Below, piece after piece: positions 25,491 through 37,351 of a DNA stretch of 64,000 nt. Where the stretch lies: NCBI GenBank assembly GCA_963854835.1, contig OY978525.1, forward strand, positions 95,632,136-95,696,135. The letters run 5' to 3'. The notes below the pieces were generated by a model. The model was not told where the DNA came from. It ran no database searches and was given only the letters and a program-made list of their open reading frames with translations. A program made the position numbers and the translations under genes. The stretch is from Megamerina dolium (Eukaryota; Arthropoda; Insecta; Diptera; Megamerinidae). Each line of letters begins with the position of its first letter. The stretch's first letter is position 1.

Positions 25491-26487
25491 GTTACTCATC
25501 TTTGTTGGTGTCGTCTGGCCAAATATTTTGTTTCTCATAATTATGTGCTAGCTTTTTATTTTTGTACAATATGATACCCAACAATAAAATTGCTGTTGCC
25601 ATCATAAAATATGATTGTGATTCACATTGTCATTACCTCTAAATACTTGACAAATTTGACACACTGTACTATCTGTAGGTACATATACGAGTATAATAAA
25701 TTTAAGGAAAGACCCATCTGTGACCCCAGCGAAAATAATAATAAAAAAAAATAACAATACAAATAACGAGTAATACAAATAAAAATTATAACAAAAGAGA
25801 AAAATAAGAAAATTACAGAAATCAACAACTTCAGCACTTTTCAATCGCATGAAGAGCATGACCATACCTTAATCAAGTAGGTATGTACATGAGCTAAAGA
25901 AAACTTTAAAAATCAAAAAAATAAAAAATATTTATCAGAAACAAACGCAATAAATTTTTTAATCAGAAACTCATAATATTATATTCCATTGGAATTATTC
26001 TATATAGCAGCATTTTAATTTTATTATATCTTTAGCTTCAATACATTGGTGAATACGTATACACATATACCGACAAAATAAAACTATGCGGCGAGCAAAT
26101 CATCAAATCAGCTATTCGTTATATTTAGATGATATTGTAACATAAAACCCATAGCCAAGGTAGAGATTTTGTTGAGGATGAGAATGAGAATGTTGGAGTT
26201 TGAGAAAAATAAATATTCTTATAGAAATTTCCGGATTTCTAACAACATCGTTACGCAGACCGATTGTTACGATAGTCTAATGCACTAGTCCATAGCCCAA
26301 TGCTCACTGAGCACTCTCTGTGAGCGCGAGAATCTATGCAGTAACAAAACCATTTTAATTTTTTGATGAAATGTTTATGTTCAATCTTTCCTGTGGGCCG
26401 GAGCCTGTAGTTTCTCTTAGTAGTGGTACAGTGAACACAAAGGTCGAAGATTGGATAAGAACACTTCAGCTCTCGAGATAGGAGAGT
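22986..26487. other. AT-rich non-coding stretch with microsatellites
   Basis: About 3.5 kb with no supported gene. Holds a GGAT tract (about 24655-24678), a GA tract (about 24768-24785), CA/CATA-rich sequence (24957-24990), a CAA tract (about 25108-25130) and a TTA tract (about 25452-25490). Also a 10-bp-arm hairpin ACACGCTTTT...AAAAGCGTGT near 25400-25433. Confidence 0.6.
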
Positions 26488-26830
26488 TTGTCCACTTTTA
26501 CACAGGCAAAGGCCACTTTGAGTCTACCTAAGGGCAGTGAATCGGGATGGGTTCTCACTCTAGGACGGTTAACTCTAAGATGGTTGACTGCATTAATAAC
26601 TGGGCACGGTAATAACACCGCCACAAGATGGGTCTTGTTGGAGGGGAGGATGTTGATATTTACAGATAATGCATGGAAGATGCAGAGAGATAGCAGGAGG
26701 ATGGTCACATTGGGTCGACAATTTATTAATGAACTAGAAATGTGCAACATCACTCACAAATGCATGCTTGAAATGACACGTGATGTTATTATGCAGAAGG
26801 AAGTAGAAGGATTCTGCAATCAACCAAACA
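26488..26830 (+). pseudogene. probable LINE ORF2 C-terminal fragment
   Basis: A plus-strand frame contains RWLTALITGHG near 26581-26610. In a neighbouring frame KMGLVGGEDV...CMEDAE follows. Together they resemble the end of a LINE RNase H region, where a (L)xxxITGH motif precedes an MGLxxDxxCRxCMEDxE zinc-finger-like segment. The frame switch and a stop inside the second motif mark it as decayed. The match is short; a chance resemblance is possible. Confidence 0.4.
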
Positions 26831-26959
26831 CATATCACACGATTTAGGGGACGAAAAGGGACCCAGATAAAAATGATTTGATTAATTGCCTCAACTTTAC
26901 TTCAAGAAATTACAACCATTGATATTTGGAATACCCAAAAATTGGCAACCGTAAACTGT

Positions 26960-27110
26960 GGCTCCGGGTTGAATTCTACTTTCGAGACAAAGTTTGGTTT
27001 TTAGGAAGGCAACATTTGCTCTTTCAAAGTATACCCATCCATCAACAAGCAATTCTTTCGACAGTATAATTTTCCATGATAGTGCTTTTTTCTCAAACAC
27101 CACTGTGAGA
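26960..27110 (+). repeat. old diverged SINE copy
   Basis: GGGTTGAATTC near 26967 stands where the B box would be. About 60 bp later comes TATACCCATCCATCAACAAG with CAATTCTTTCGACAGTATAA, matching the body of the SINE at 4784-5144 at the same spacing. The 3' block is absent. Strong divergence implies an old insertion. Confidence 0.6.
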
Positions 27111-29129
27111 GAAGCTTATTTAAAGTTTGCAGGACTAACCGGTGCCAATAATAAGTGCATGAAATTTAAAGGTTAGTTCTACATATTCAAAATTAAGGCT
27201 CGCTTATTCCGATCAATTCTACAATTTCGATATTTTTTTATTGCTACATAAATTATTTTTTTGGTCACAATAATATCGAACATTATTGAAAAACCTCTTG
27301 ATTAACATATTGCAGAATTTGATTTTCGGGTGGTACTGTAGTTCAGTGGTTTTGAATTACTTAATGAAATTTATGTATATGGTATGTAATTAAAACAAAA
27401 ATATTTACATTGCAATAAACAATACGCTGTAGTGTTAGAGAAAAACTGATACTGCCGTCTTGTTGAGGGTTCCTTAGTTATCTAAGGCATATTTTTGAAT
27501 CGCTTGCGCTTTTTTAACTATTGTTTTGTACTATAATTATTTACATCAATTTTGCATATTTAATTATGAAGTATGTGTTGACACACTTTAAAATTTTACA
27601 ATTCAGAAAATTTAAATTTTTGTTCAATTACAAAGTGAGCACAATTAACCTGTCATTTAAAGAAGTACCTAACTATTATTGAAGTATGCTATTAAAAAGT
27701 CACTTTACAATGCAAAAAGCAAAGAACTTTATTCTTATCTGCTTCCTTATGAACACTTCAGGCAACACACTTGAGCATAAAGCATGTTTAATTATTAACC
27801 CTTCACTAACTGTTGTCTAGGGATCATTAACAACACTCGAAACTCGAAAACAAAGATGATAAGAGGAATGGGGGTAAGCTCACTACAATATACTTGTATA
27901 TATATGTATGTCTGTACGTACGAAGTATACCATTAGAACAGTCAATTTATTATTACTTTTGATGTTGTTATTCTTGTTGTTTTATATTTCACTCACCACA
28001 ATATCGATTATATTGTTTATATGAGTCTATACGTCTAACACACACACACACACACACACGCACACACATACACAAATGCACTCTCATTTTCAATCTTGAA
28101 GAATCTATTAACCCTAATGATAAGACATGTATGGATTAAGTACGCGACATGTTCTCAGATAAGTGTACACATATGCATCCCATATTATTGGCTAGAGCTT
28201 TATACCAACATAGGCACGGCATACAAGACAACTTAGCCACTGAAACAAAAAGAAAAATTGACAACACTGGGTCAAGATGATGATGATGATTTGTTAAGTG
28301 GATGATAGACAAGTGAAAGCGATTAGAATTGTGTTTATGCGCATGTACGTATCATGTCGTTGCAAATGAACTCTAAAGATGTGTACGTTTGTATGTATGT
28401 ATACCTGTATGCGATGTGTACGTATGAGATGAATGTTTTTGACAAAAATTGTTGTTGGTTTTTTTTTTTTTGCGTAGGTATTATGATATTATCGATTTTG
28501 TTCTTGACAAGATGTCATGCATGGCAGTACAATATCCAATTGTGTACGTATTTTGAATTAATATTAATAAAATATACTTTTTATTACATACATTTTTATT
28601 TATTGGAGCATTTTCATTTCACACAATTTTTTAAGCATTCTTCGTTTTTAGTCAAATTTTTTCGATGCATTTTAATTAATTAAGCTACTCGTTGTTTATA
28701 TTGAATATAGTCGTAGCGTTAACAAACAAAGTTTTATGTATATGCTTACTCTAAAAAATGTTTGCAATAAAAAACAAAAAATAAAATAAAAAAATTTTAT
28801 TTAATCTTCTCCACCTGATGTAAACAGCATTTGCAATAAATTAGACAATCTTTCAGCGGCTTTAATTCTCCGTATGACTCTCTTCATCGAGCTCTGATAG
28901 AGACTGCCATTATAAATACGAACATATTTTACAAGCCAGAACAATGTCGGTTGCAAATTTAATCTTTTTATAATATTGCTTTCCACATACTTAATTAGTC
29001 ATGCCATAGATAATATTGTATCTCATTCTTACGGAATATATAGGGAATAATTTATACGAAATAATTAGGGAATAAAAACTAGGATTGAACTCTCCTCATT
29101 TTTGACTAAATAATTTGCACTGGACCGAC
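27111..29129. other. AT-rich non-coding stretch
   Basis: No supported gene. A short A-box-like piece (TGTAGTTCAGTGG near 27338) may be a truncated tRNA or SINE head. A CA microsatellite lies at about 28038-28068. The 61-codon minus-strand frame at 28801-28986 is not recognised. Confidence 0.5.
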
Positions 29130-29133
29130 TAAA

Positions 29134-29433
29134 GTGGCTCTGCAAAATAGTTGTGCTTTATGTGCGATTGGAAGCAAATTATTTTGGCAAATGGCCAACA
29201 TAATTCGTAAGCCTTTGGTGCCAAAAGAGAAGATATTACTGCCGTCACTACACATTAACCTTGGACTTATTATAAGCTTCATTAAAAATGTCGGTAGAAG
29301 AATGACAGTTTTCTTGCGTTTGAAAGAGACAGTGAAAGCAACATTTGAACTTGAAGAGGGAGCATTAGGGCCAGCAGTGAAGTCACATGTGGACATCACG
29401 TGTGCCTCAGATTATGATGATAGCGATGATTAA
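29134..29433 (+). pseudogene. transposon-derived open frame, KILLPSLHINLGL motif
   Basis: A 99-codon open frame with balanced composition, unlike its AT-rich surroundings. The segment PKEKILLPSLHINLGLIISFIKN resembles a motif (LLPPLHIKLGLMKNFVK) that I recall from a widespread set of transposon-derived insect proteins without a settled function. The ATG is not in a clear gene context, and the frame ends in an acidic stretch YDDSDD. I call it a mobile-element remnant rather than a host gene. It could be tested by homology search. Confidence 0.4.
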
Positions 29434-29879
29434 GATACTGATGTCCAAAGCGCCGAACCGTCACCCTCGAAAATAGCCAGAGTTATTTTTATGAACAATT
29501 TATAAAAGAATGCATAAAAAAGTCGCATATTTCAAGGGGACATGTTTGTTTTTTATTTTCTCTGGACTTTTTCTCCCAACTGCTAGAGATCGGATTCCAC
29601 AAATATGAACCTAATAAATATTCAGGCCATTTCCTTACAATTTTTAAATCGTTTTTAAAAGATTCCTAAATTTTTTGTTTTTTCTTTTAAAGCCCGATTT
29701 CCGTTTTGTTATTCAACATTTTTGCTATACCTACTAACTGCCTCTCTTTACTCCTTAAGAAAGGTCATCTACAAAATATAATAATCTTATGCAAGGGATG
29801 CCTTTTATATATTTTTTTTAAAGTATAGAAAAGCATATGATTATCATCAAAAGTGAAATTTTTTTAAGTACTCTCCATG

Positions 29880-30400
29880 AATATACACCTATACATGCGC
29901 TCAAACCAATTGTCGAAGCAATTTTGCCACTCGGACTGAGACACTTTCAAAATATGATTTTGTTGAGCTTGACTCGTCTTGGAAGACCCATACGGTCGAT
30001 TGCTGTTTTGTTTCGGGTTTCGTCACCTATCAGGATCTTATAAACGTTTTGCGAAGCACAACACGAGCCTTTTTTTGAACGATTCTTAAATTATGCGGGA
30101 TCCAATTCATGGAATATCTAATGCACAGCGATGGAACTAATGTCCAAGGATGTCTCTATCTCACGGTATGTCACATGATGATCTTTCTTTATCAGTTCAC
30201 GCACAGCATGCTTTCTGGCACAATGACCGATTTTGGACGTCCTTCACGAAATTCGTACTGGAGCGAATGGCAACCCCGCTTGAATTCGTTAAAGAAGTTA
30301 AAAAGTCTGGAGGGTTGGTGCTGTTGAGATATTTTACATCGTAAAAAATCATAGCTCGAAAATGTTCATAAATGTTCATAAATGTTTTTTTACCGAGATG
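29880..30400 (-). pseudogene. mariner-family transposase fossil, N-terminal and linker region
   Basis: Minus-strand translation gives HFRAMIFYDVK near 30378-30345, then in shifted frames KIGHCARKHAVRELIKKDHH and VTYREIETSLDISS(I)AVHQIFHE near 30190-30110, then VYKILIGDE near 30050-30025. These match, in order, the first helix-turn-helix, the second helix and the first catalytic Asp region (VTGDE-like) of SETMAR/vertumnana-type mariner transposases. Frameshifts and stops are frequent and the last two catalytic Asp blocks are missing. It belongs to a different mariner lineage from the copies at 1-387 and 59537-60661. Confidence 0.65.
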
Positions 30401-33400
30401 AATTTTTCAATCCACTGTAAACAACAATAATAGCACTTGTACATTAAAACGTTCTGAGAATGTTTATGCTAAAAAATGTCAAACTTTCCAATGAAAATGC
30501 TAGATTTGACGAAAACGTACTAGATCATACTTTAAAAGGCAACCCTCGTAATTACCAGCCATTCATTCTTCTGTCCCAATTTTTCTCCAAATTTATTTAC
30601 TCTTATCTCCGCCTCACGAGCATCCTGGAAGCGATGAAAATGTTACGGGGTTGGTCATACCAACTTTAAGGAGAGATTTTCATATGATTTTAAGTGTATT
30701 TTGTAGAAAAGTGTCTGTAAAGAGTAAAATTGGGATTAAGTTCAAAGAAAATGTTGAGTTGTAAAAATCAACGGAGGTTACTTTTTACCTCTCTAGGGAT
30801 ACTATGACAGCGGTGAGAGTGAAATTTATAAAAAGTTCAATTTTGTAGAGGAGTCCCTTAAATGCGTGGTTGAGTTAAGAGGCAAATATATCATTCATTT
30901 CGCCCTTATAAAAATTATGTATTCTTGTACAACTTTCGCTAAATTATATTTAAAATAACAAAAATTATATAGAGCTATAAAAATTATGTGCGTTTTATTT
31001 ATCGCTAAGTATATATTCAAGTTTTTGCTAAAAAATGGACCCAAATACGTTAATTCTATATAATTTTCAATATGTCTACTTGCGATGACCATGGTCAAAA
31101 GCAAAATGTATACCACCACATAAATAATTCTATTAAATTAAATTTTGCTTTGGTTATAGATATTGTGAATATGACCATTTGCGATATTATTAATGTTTTC
31201 GCCTAAAAATGGGCTGGGGGTCTTATTTATTCGAGTTCCGTATTCTCAAGTTTCTAAAAAATATCCCAATTAAGTGTTAACTGGATTATAATTTGTCCTT
31301 TTCCCACAGACATATTATCATATTTATAGTTCTTCTGCCTGAGCAAAGAAACCATTTGAATAGCTCCCACTATTTCGAATCATACTACCTTCAAGCATAT
31401 TTTTTATCATCCGCATGACCGATACAAAACCAGAATATAATCGCTTACTCATCGTATTTTATTTGTAAAATATTGAATGTGAATGTATACAAAATATTTT
31501 CTATTTTATAATCCTTGTATTTTTACAACAACATCCTCTATTATCTCTACTTCGTCTTCATATTTCAGCAATGACAAAAATAGTCACCCATTTAATGTCC
31601 TACCCCATTTAGAAAATTCTCAACAAAAACAACAACTTCAGCCACATGATAATCATAAACATTGACAACTACATACAACTACAATATATAGTACATATGT
31701 ACAGCGACAAGAAAAGCGACAACAGCAATAGCAAGACTTGACATGTTTAAAAAGGTCCTTCACTCAATTCTAAGAGTATTGTTGTGTTGGTGACGGTACG
31801 GTACGTTGTGATGATACGGTACGTAGCAATGTTGCTACATACTATTGCTTTGTGTACCGTCTCATACTGTGTACTTGCTCGTATGTATATACATAAGTAC
31901 ATATTAGACATGTTGTTTCTTTGATAAATTTTAAATCACGCTAGGTATGAGTATTTACTGTACTTAATATGTGTACACATGTAAATAATCATATATGTAA
32001 GAGTATGTTTATATTTATAAATATTTGCCAAGGGTGCGAGTGCAACTATACTTAAGTACATCTAGCTTGTTTGTTGAGGAACATATTCATAAATAGAGAT
32101 ACCCAAATAAAATATAGTGTCTCTATTTTATTACATACACTACCTAAGTAAGTATGTGAAAGTTGAAGATGCATAAAAATAAATTGTACTACCCACGCAA
32201 ATGAAGACATCATCATCATCATCATCAACATCATCATCTCTTATATGTTATATACAACAATTTATGCATGTATATACTGATTATTTATTATTGAAGCAAT
32301 TAAATACTTTAAAACTCATTTATTGATAAAGGAAAATATGTGGGACTACTTTTAAAAAGATAACAACAACAACAACGAGAATCATGATTAACATCATCAC
32401 CAACATTAAATATAATTAGCAGCGTGTAAAATTGCATATAGTGGCTGCTCCAAAATATTTACTTGAAAATTATTCTGAAAAATGTTATTGATGGCTTAAA
32501 AGGATAATCTACAAAAATTCGTATAGCGAATGGTGGAAACGTTTTCCAAAAACTTTCTTCAAATTCTACATTTTTGCAAAAGGTTTTTAAAATAATTTCC
32601 AGTGCATAGATAATGCAATATTTCGAAAATTTGGGCAGACATAATGCATTATATTGTATTTAGCGCATAACAGTAAGAGCAGCACCCAAAACAAAGAAAA
32701 AAAAACATTGGAAATAAAGAAAAAATCCAAAGGCAACAGCATCATTTTTGCCAACGGCTGAAAACACCTACCCGTACTTATGCATAAGTATATGTGCATA
32801 CACCTCGTGTTAACATTGTGGGCACTTTAACAAAACACTACCTAACCTCGACATCTTGAAATGTTGTGTTTTTTTTTATACAAACTCGTAAGTATATCAT
32901 TGTCATAGTTGTTGTTTTTATATGTTGCTGTTGTTGTTGCAGTCCATGTTGGCATTACTAACGTTCTTAACGCCTCTCACACAACACTCAAAAAAAAAAA
33001 AAAAACAGTAGCAAACAATTTGCAGTAAACGCTAACAATGCAAACGTATGTGTGATGAAAGTAGGGACAACAACAACATCAAAACATAAACATTTACAAA
33101 AAAAAAAAAAAATAATAATGCATCATCAAATAAGCATAAAGAAAGTGTAAATATGAAACGCACCCACATTGTCAGATGCACGCAGACTACACAATACAAT
33201 GACAGGAAGTAAGACTGATGATAATAATGAAGTTCTATTATAGAATTGGAAAAAAAAGTATTATTTCAAGGAAGCAAAAAAATGTGGGTAACAGAAAATT
33301 GTATGAAATAATACAGAATGGATTGATAGTAAAGATTAGAAATATCTAATAAAGAAGAAACGTTAAACTTCGAGATTGGGTTGAATTACTATTATTCTGT

Positions 33401-33834
33401 CGTATTTTAACTTATTAAATTGTGCACAAACCCTACAATTCAATTAGGAGTCGATTAGCTTAGGGTCAGCTTCGAATTACCGGTGGGTTAAACACTATTT
33501 CTGGTGATGCTTGTAATACGCTGCTTACTTTGCTTCCAGACCCAAAAATTTATTGAGTCAGACACGGCGAGGCGAAGCAGTGAACGATCGCGCATCCTTT
33601 ATATGCCTCGGACGCTGATATGTTTCTTTTTTCCACAGGGGCATAGCGAGAGTCTATTTAGCAGAAGTTCTTGTCATACTTAAGGTGGTGGACATCGACA
33701 TCGGCATCGGCATCAGATAGACTACACTTAAGGTCCTTTTCAACCCTGGCAATTACCTGACAGATGATCAGCGAATGTAAGATAAAGCCGAATAGCGTTT
33801 CAGAATGCAATAAACATCATCTTTTTGAGTTCGA
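30401..33834. other. AT-rich non-coding stretch
   Basis: About 3.4 kb, no supported gene. Contains TACGGTACG repeats near 31795-31830 and an ATC/TCA triplet tract near 32208-32238. The short frame at 30460-30669 is unassigned. Confidence 0.6.
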
Positions 33835-34140
33835 GTGAATTTTTTGCTTCAGCTATGCAGAATCTCCTCGATGGGTCTACAAAGGTTTATGGCGAAAAGT
33901 TGTGTAAAAGAACCCAAAAAAAAACTGACGAAATTTCTCCTACAGTTGAGGAGGAAGAACCTCAGGGTACTAATCGGGATCATCAAAACTGATAACACCA
34001 ATGGACATCGCATAGTTACGCTTGGTGTCATCACAGATCCAACTTGCCAATCTTGGCTCGAAGATGTGAATATTACGGAGCATTTTTGCTCTTTCTGTCC
34101 AGCTTCTAACCAAACTTCTTGGTTTCATCGAGAAATTTGA
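33835..34140 (+). pseudogene. LINE ORF2 C-terminal fragment (R1/jockey-like)
   Basis: Plus-strand frame with LRRKNLRVLIGIIKTDN...HRIVTLGVITDPTCQSWLEDVNITEHFCSFCPA. The order (hydrophobic L.GII.., H..LG..., C..C.., EH...CPA) is that of the RNase H tail and zinc-finger-like end of R1/jockey-type non-LTR elements; the ITGH motif has become IKTDN. The frame stops at 34138, before the normal end of such ORFs. No RT or endonuclease is found next to it, so it is a 5'-truncated or eroded copy. Confidence 0.6.
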
Positions 34141-34599
34141 GGTTGGTAAATTAACAGTATTTCACAAGCACGATCAGAATAATGACCGATTTTAAAATTT
34201 TGTTTGTAGTTTGCATTTTCAACTACGACAGGTTGAACGATTTGTATATTTTTGTAATAGTATTCTATCGAAGAATCAATTCCAAAACTATAGACTAATT
34301 ACAAACGAACGGCAATGTAGTTATGTCGTGATTTCAGACGAAAAGTGACTTTCAGAAACTGCTTAATGGCACCTACAGGCGTTTACAGTCCTCGCTCTCT
34401 CATCGGCCTGGTGATGGTGTTTATTTGCCAGATCGGGATTAAAAACCCTCCTACGCTGTAAAATAATTGTAATCATACGTCTTCTCACTATTTCAAAACC
34501 TTGTAACATTTGGTATAAGTATTGTGTCACTTTTAAAAAAGTAAACAAGGCCAATAGTCCATAGTAAGTTTCACATTTTTTTAATTTTACCCATTTCGG
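34141..34599. other. non-coding stretch
   Basis: Nothing supported. Confidence 0.5.
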
Positions 34600-35115
34600 T
34601 TAATAATGCACAGAACCGATGAACCGGGTCCTTTAATGAACCGACCAATCCGGTCGTGACAAGAACCGAAAATGGGTTTAAAAGAACTCACAAAAAAAAT
34701 TACTCCAAACACCTGAAAAATTATTTCAAAAGAACCGCAAACGGTTCCTACAGAACCGAAAATCGACACCAAATGTAGCAAAAATGTTTTCAAAAGAACA
34801 GACGAAAAATTTCCCAATCTCCGTTTTACTCAGAAACATCGTATGTTAAAGTAACCCTAGCTCGCAGCTCAGTTCAGTTTCATATATTTTATTTTTATTA
34901 ATTTTTGTCACACGAACGATTGAATGTAATATATATTATATATATTTATTTTGTTTTACTTTACAAAATTTTAAGAACGAATTTATATTTTGTAGAAACT
35001 TTTTATAATTTTTTGTTTAGCTACTTCGATATGGCTTATTTTTGTTGCTGCATTTTTGAGAAGCGGAACCGGACTGTTTCCCTGTTTTTGGAACCGGTTC
35101 TGTCAAGTAAAAGTT
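34600..35115. repeat. AACCG-rich segment, possible hAT-like MITE
   Basis: Both ends are rich in AACCG and AACCGGTTC motifs. The left has ACAGAACCGATGAACCGG near 34609, and the right has GGAACCGGTTCTGT near 35089. The right end reads ACAGAACCG on the opposite strand, so the two ends form short inverted repeats. The middle is AT-rich. No clear target-site duplication was found. The frame MGNFSSVLLK... on the minus strand is a shadow of the AACCG motif. Confidence 0.35.
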
Positions 35116-37185
35116 AATATACATAATATGAAAGATTGAGGATCTATCACTCACATCAGAAAATATGATCTATTTAACAACCACTCGAATACCGATGAGA
35201 ACTAATAAAATATTTTGAATGAACGTATGGACGATGGAGATTTTTAGATTTCGATATTACAAATTACTATTATGGTAACGATATGAAAACACAATTAAAA
35301 CGAAATTGGTATATATGGAACTATACTGCCAAGAAGCAAAGGAAGGGTCTGAAGCAAAAAGCAACAACAGATATAAATTTAAATGTAGGTTGAAGTGAAA
35401 GGAAAGCACGTAAGGTTAAGCATAAGTGAAAAATGTACAATGGAGAGGTTTATTTGTGAGAAATGCCGTGGATGGAATGGAATGGATATACTTCTGAATG
35501 AAAGAAAATATATTTGTATACCGTCAAATTGGTTATTATCTTCCTTCTATGTTAAACAATAAAAGCTGTGCTCAAAACCGGTCGTTTGACTATATACGAT
35601 GATGACTGATTCTACAACTGACGATATGTGTTGGTTATAAATCTAGTCAATTCTCTAAACAAATATTGTAATTAATTCCAGTTTTTATTATCAGAAATTT
35701 GCAATGCAATTTGGTTGATTTTCTTAAGCTTTGTCAGTTCAAACAATACGTGGACTACCTGTAAAATGATACAACATTCATAAATCTGGAGGCAATAAAA
35801 TGTTCGATTTATATTGTCTATTGTCGATTTCGATATTGTCAATGAACTGAAGTTCAGATGGTGATTCCGTAATCGTTATCCTTCAAACTTGGTTGAGAAA
35901 CCAGTTTGGACTTTAATTCATCGATTTCAAAATTTACGCTGCAACTCTCATATTCGGTAAAATTGAATGTTGCTGAATTTCGAATAAGTCATATTCACAT
36001 CTGCAATTATGATTTACAGCCAATATTTTAAATTAAATAATTTTTAATATTCCCGCTTTTTTTTCTGAATACAAATCGACATATTTCGTAGCTTTCTTTT
36101 TTTAGAAAGTACAATAATTTGTTCTTTACAATGGTAGTTGCAAAACCACAATACTTCCAATAAAAATATTACAAAAAAATTTTAAAAAATGCTCGTCTTT
36201 GACTAAGAGCTAAGTTAAGAGAAAGTAGGAACACAAATAAAAATTTTGAATGAACAGTTCGGACAAAGTTCTTCTGAGCTGCGATATTTTTATACGAATT
36301 GATCATAACCAAACAACGCTAAATAGCTGAGACTACATACTAGTTCGAGACTTTTCGAAATCGTCGGTGTCCAATATATACTTGTTAATAATTTTTTTTC
36401 ATTATTACCTTCATCTTCTCATCTATCATCATCGTGATTTTTATTTATAGGTATGAACAAAAGTCTCTTTTACATCACATTACATCACCTTTAGCAACAG
36501 CAACTAAAATTCAGTACAAGTATTTAGTATATAGTCGTTTTATTTGTTAACAACAACTACAAGAAGTAACAACAAAAGAGAACAACAACAATCCCAACAT
36601 CAACATTAACATAAGCTTGTAATTGTTTGCTGCCACTTGACGTAAGCTTTCACTGCCGTTGGCTATACAGCTACTGCTCTTATGCACACATGTACACATA
36701 TAAGGTAGATGCCAACAATAATGCAAATGTTGTATTCGTTGTTGTTCCGTTTATTGTGCCAAATGCAAATGTCACTGTTTTTATTGTCAAAATTATAAAA
36801 TACCACCATCATTGCATCATCATCATTATCATCATCATCATGATCATCATCAACCTCATCAGTATCGCCATCAAGAATAACTACAACAATAACAATAACA
36901 TTTCTATGAGCACCTCAATGTTCACCATTGTACTTGTACATTTACAAATATTATATATATATATATATATAAATATCACATATACTCACACATTCTTATA
37001 TATAAATGCAGTGCTTTGTATTTGCAACATTGCCAACATGACAACTACTCGTATGTACTTGTGCATATGCGACTACAATTGGAATACATAAAATTACAAA
37101 ATGAGGGGAAGAAATGTTAGTACTTAAAAGAGGAAGAACTATTTAGTTAAGTGTGTATGTATTTATATATATATGTGAGTGTACA
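35116..37185. other. AT-rich non-coding stretch
   Basis: No supported gene. ATC/TCA triplets near 36805-36860 and a short TA tract near 36952-36970 generate the Ile-rich open frame at 36627-37091, which I do not accept as a gene. Confidence 0.6.
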
Positions 37186-37351
37186 TTAGAGCGGGTCAAA
37201 TTTTGGCCTGACAAATCATATAGCAAAAAAAAAAAATAATAATCTATCGATTAGTTCAAGTCTAATTGCCCAAGAGTCTATGGGTCTACATTAATTGTAG
37301 ATCTATGGTTAAAAATTTGTTTCCTTGTACAAATTGACCCGACCTAGCGTG
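37186..37351. mobile_element. MITE-like element with GCGGGTCAAATTT ends
   Basis: The left end GAGCGGGTCAAATTTTGGCC (37189-37208) is mirrored by the right end TACAAATTGACCCGACCTAG, whose reverse complement carries the same CGGGTCAA core. The 165-bp length, absence of coding and inverted ends suggest a MITE. Ends match only partly, and the target-site duplication is not clear. Confidence 0.4.

Noticed and set aside
36627..37091. 154-codon Ile/Asn-rich open frame
   Set aside because: It is generated by ATC, AAT and TA simple repeats and has no recognisable domain.
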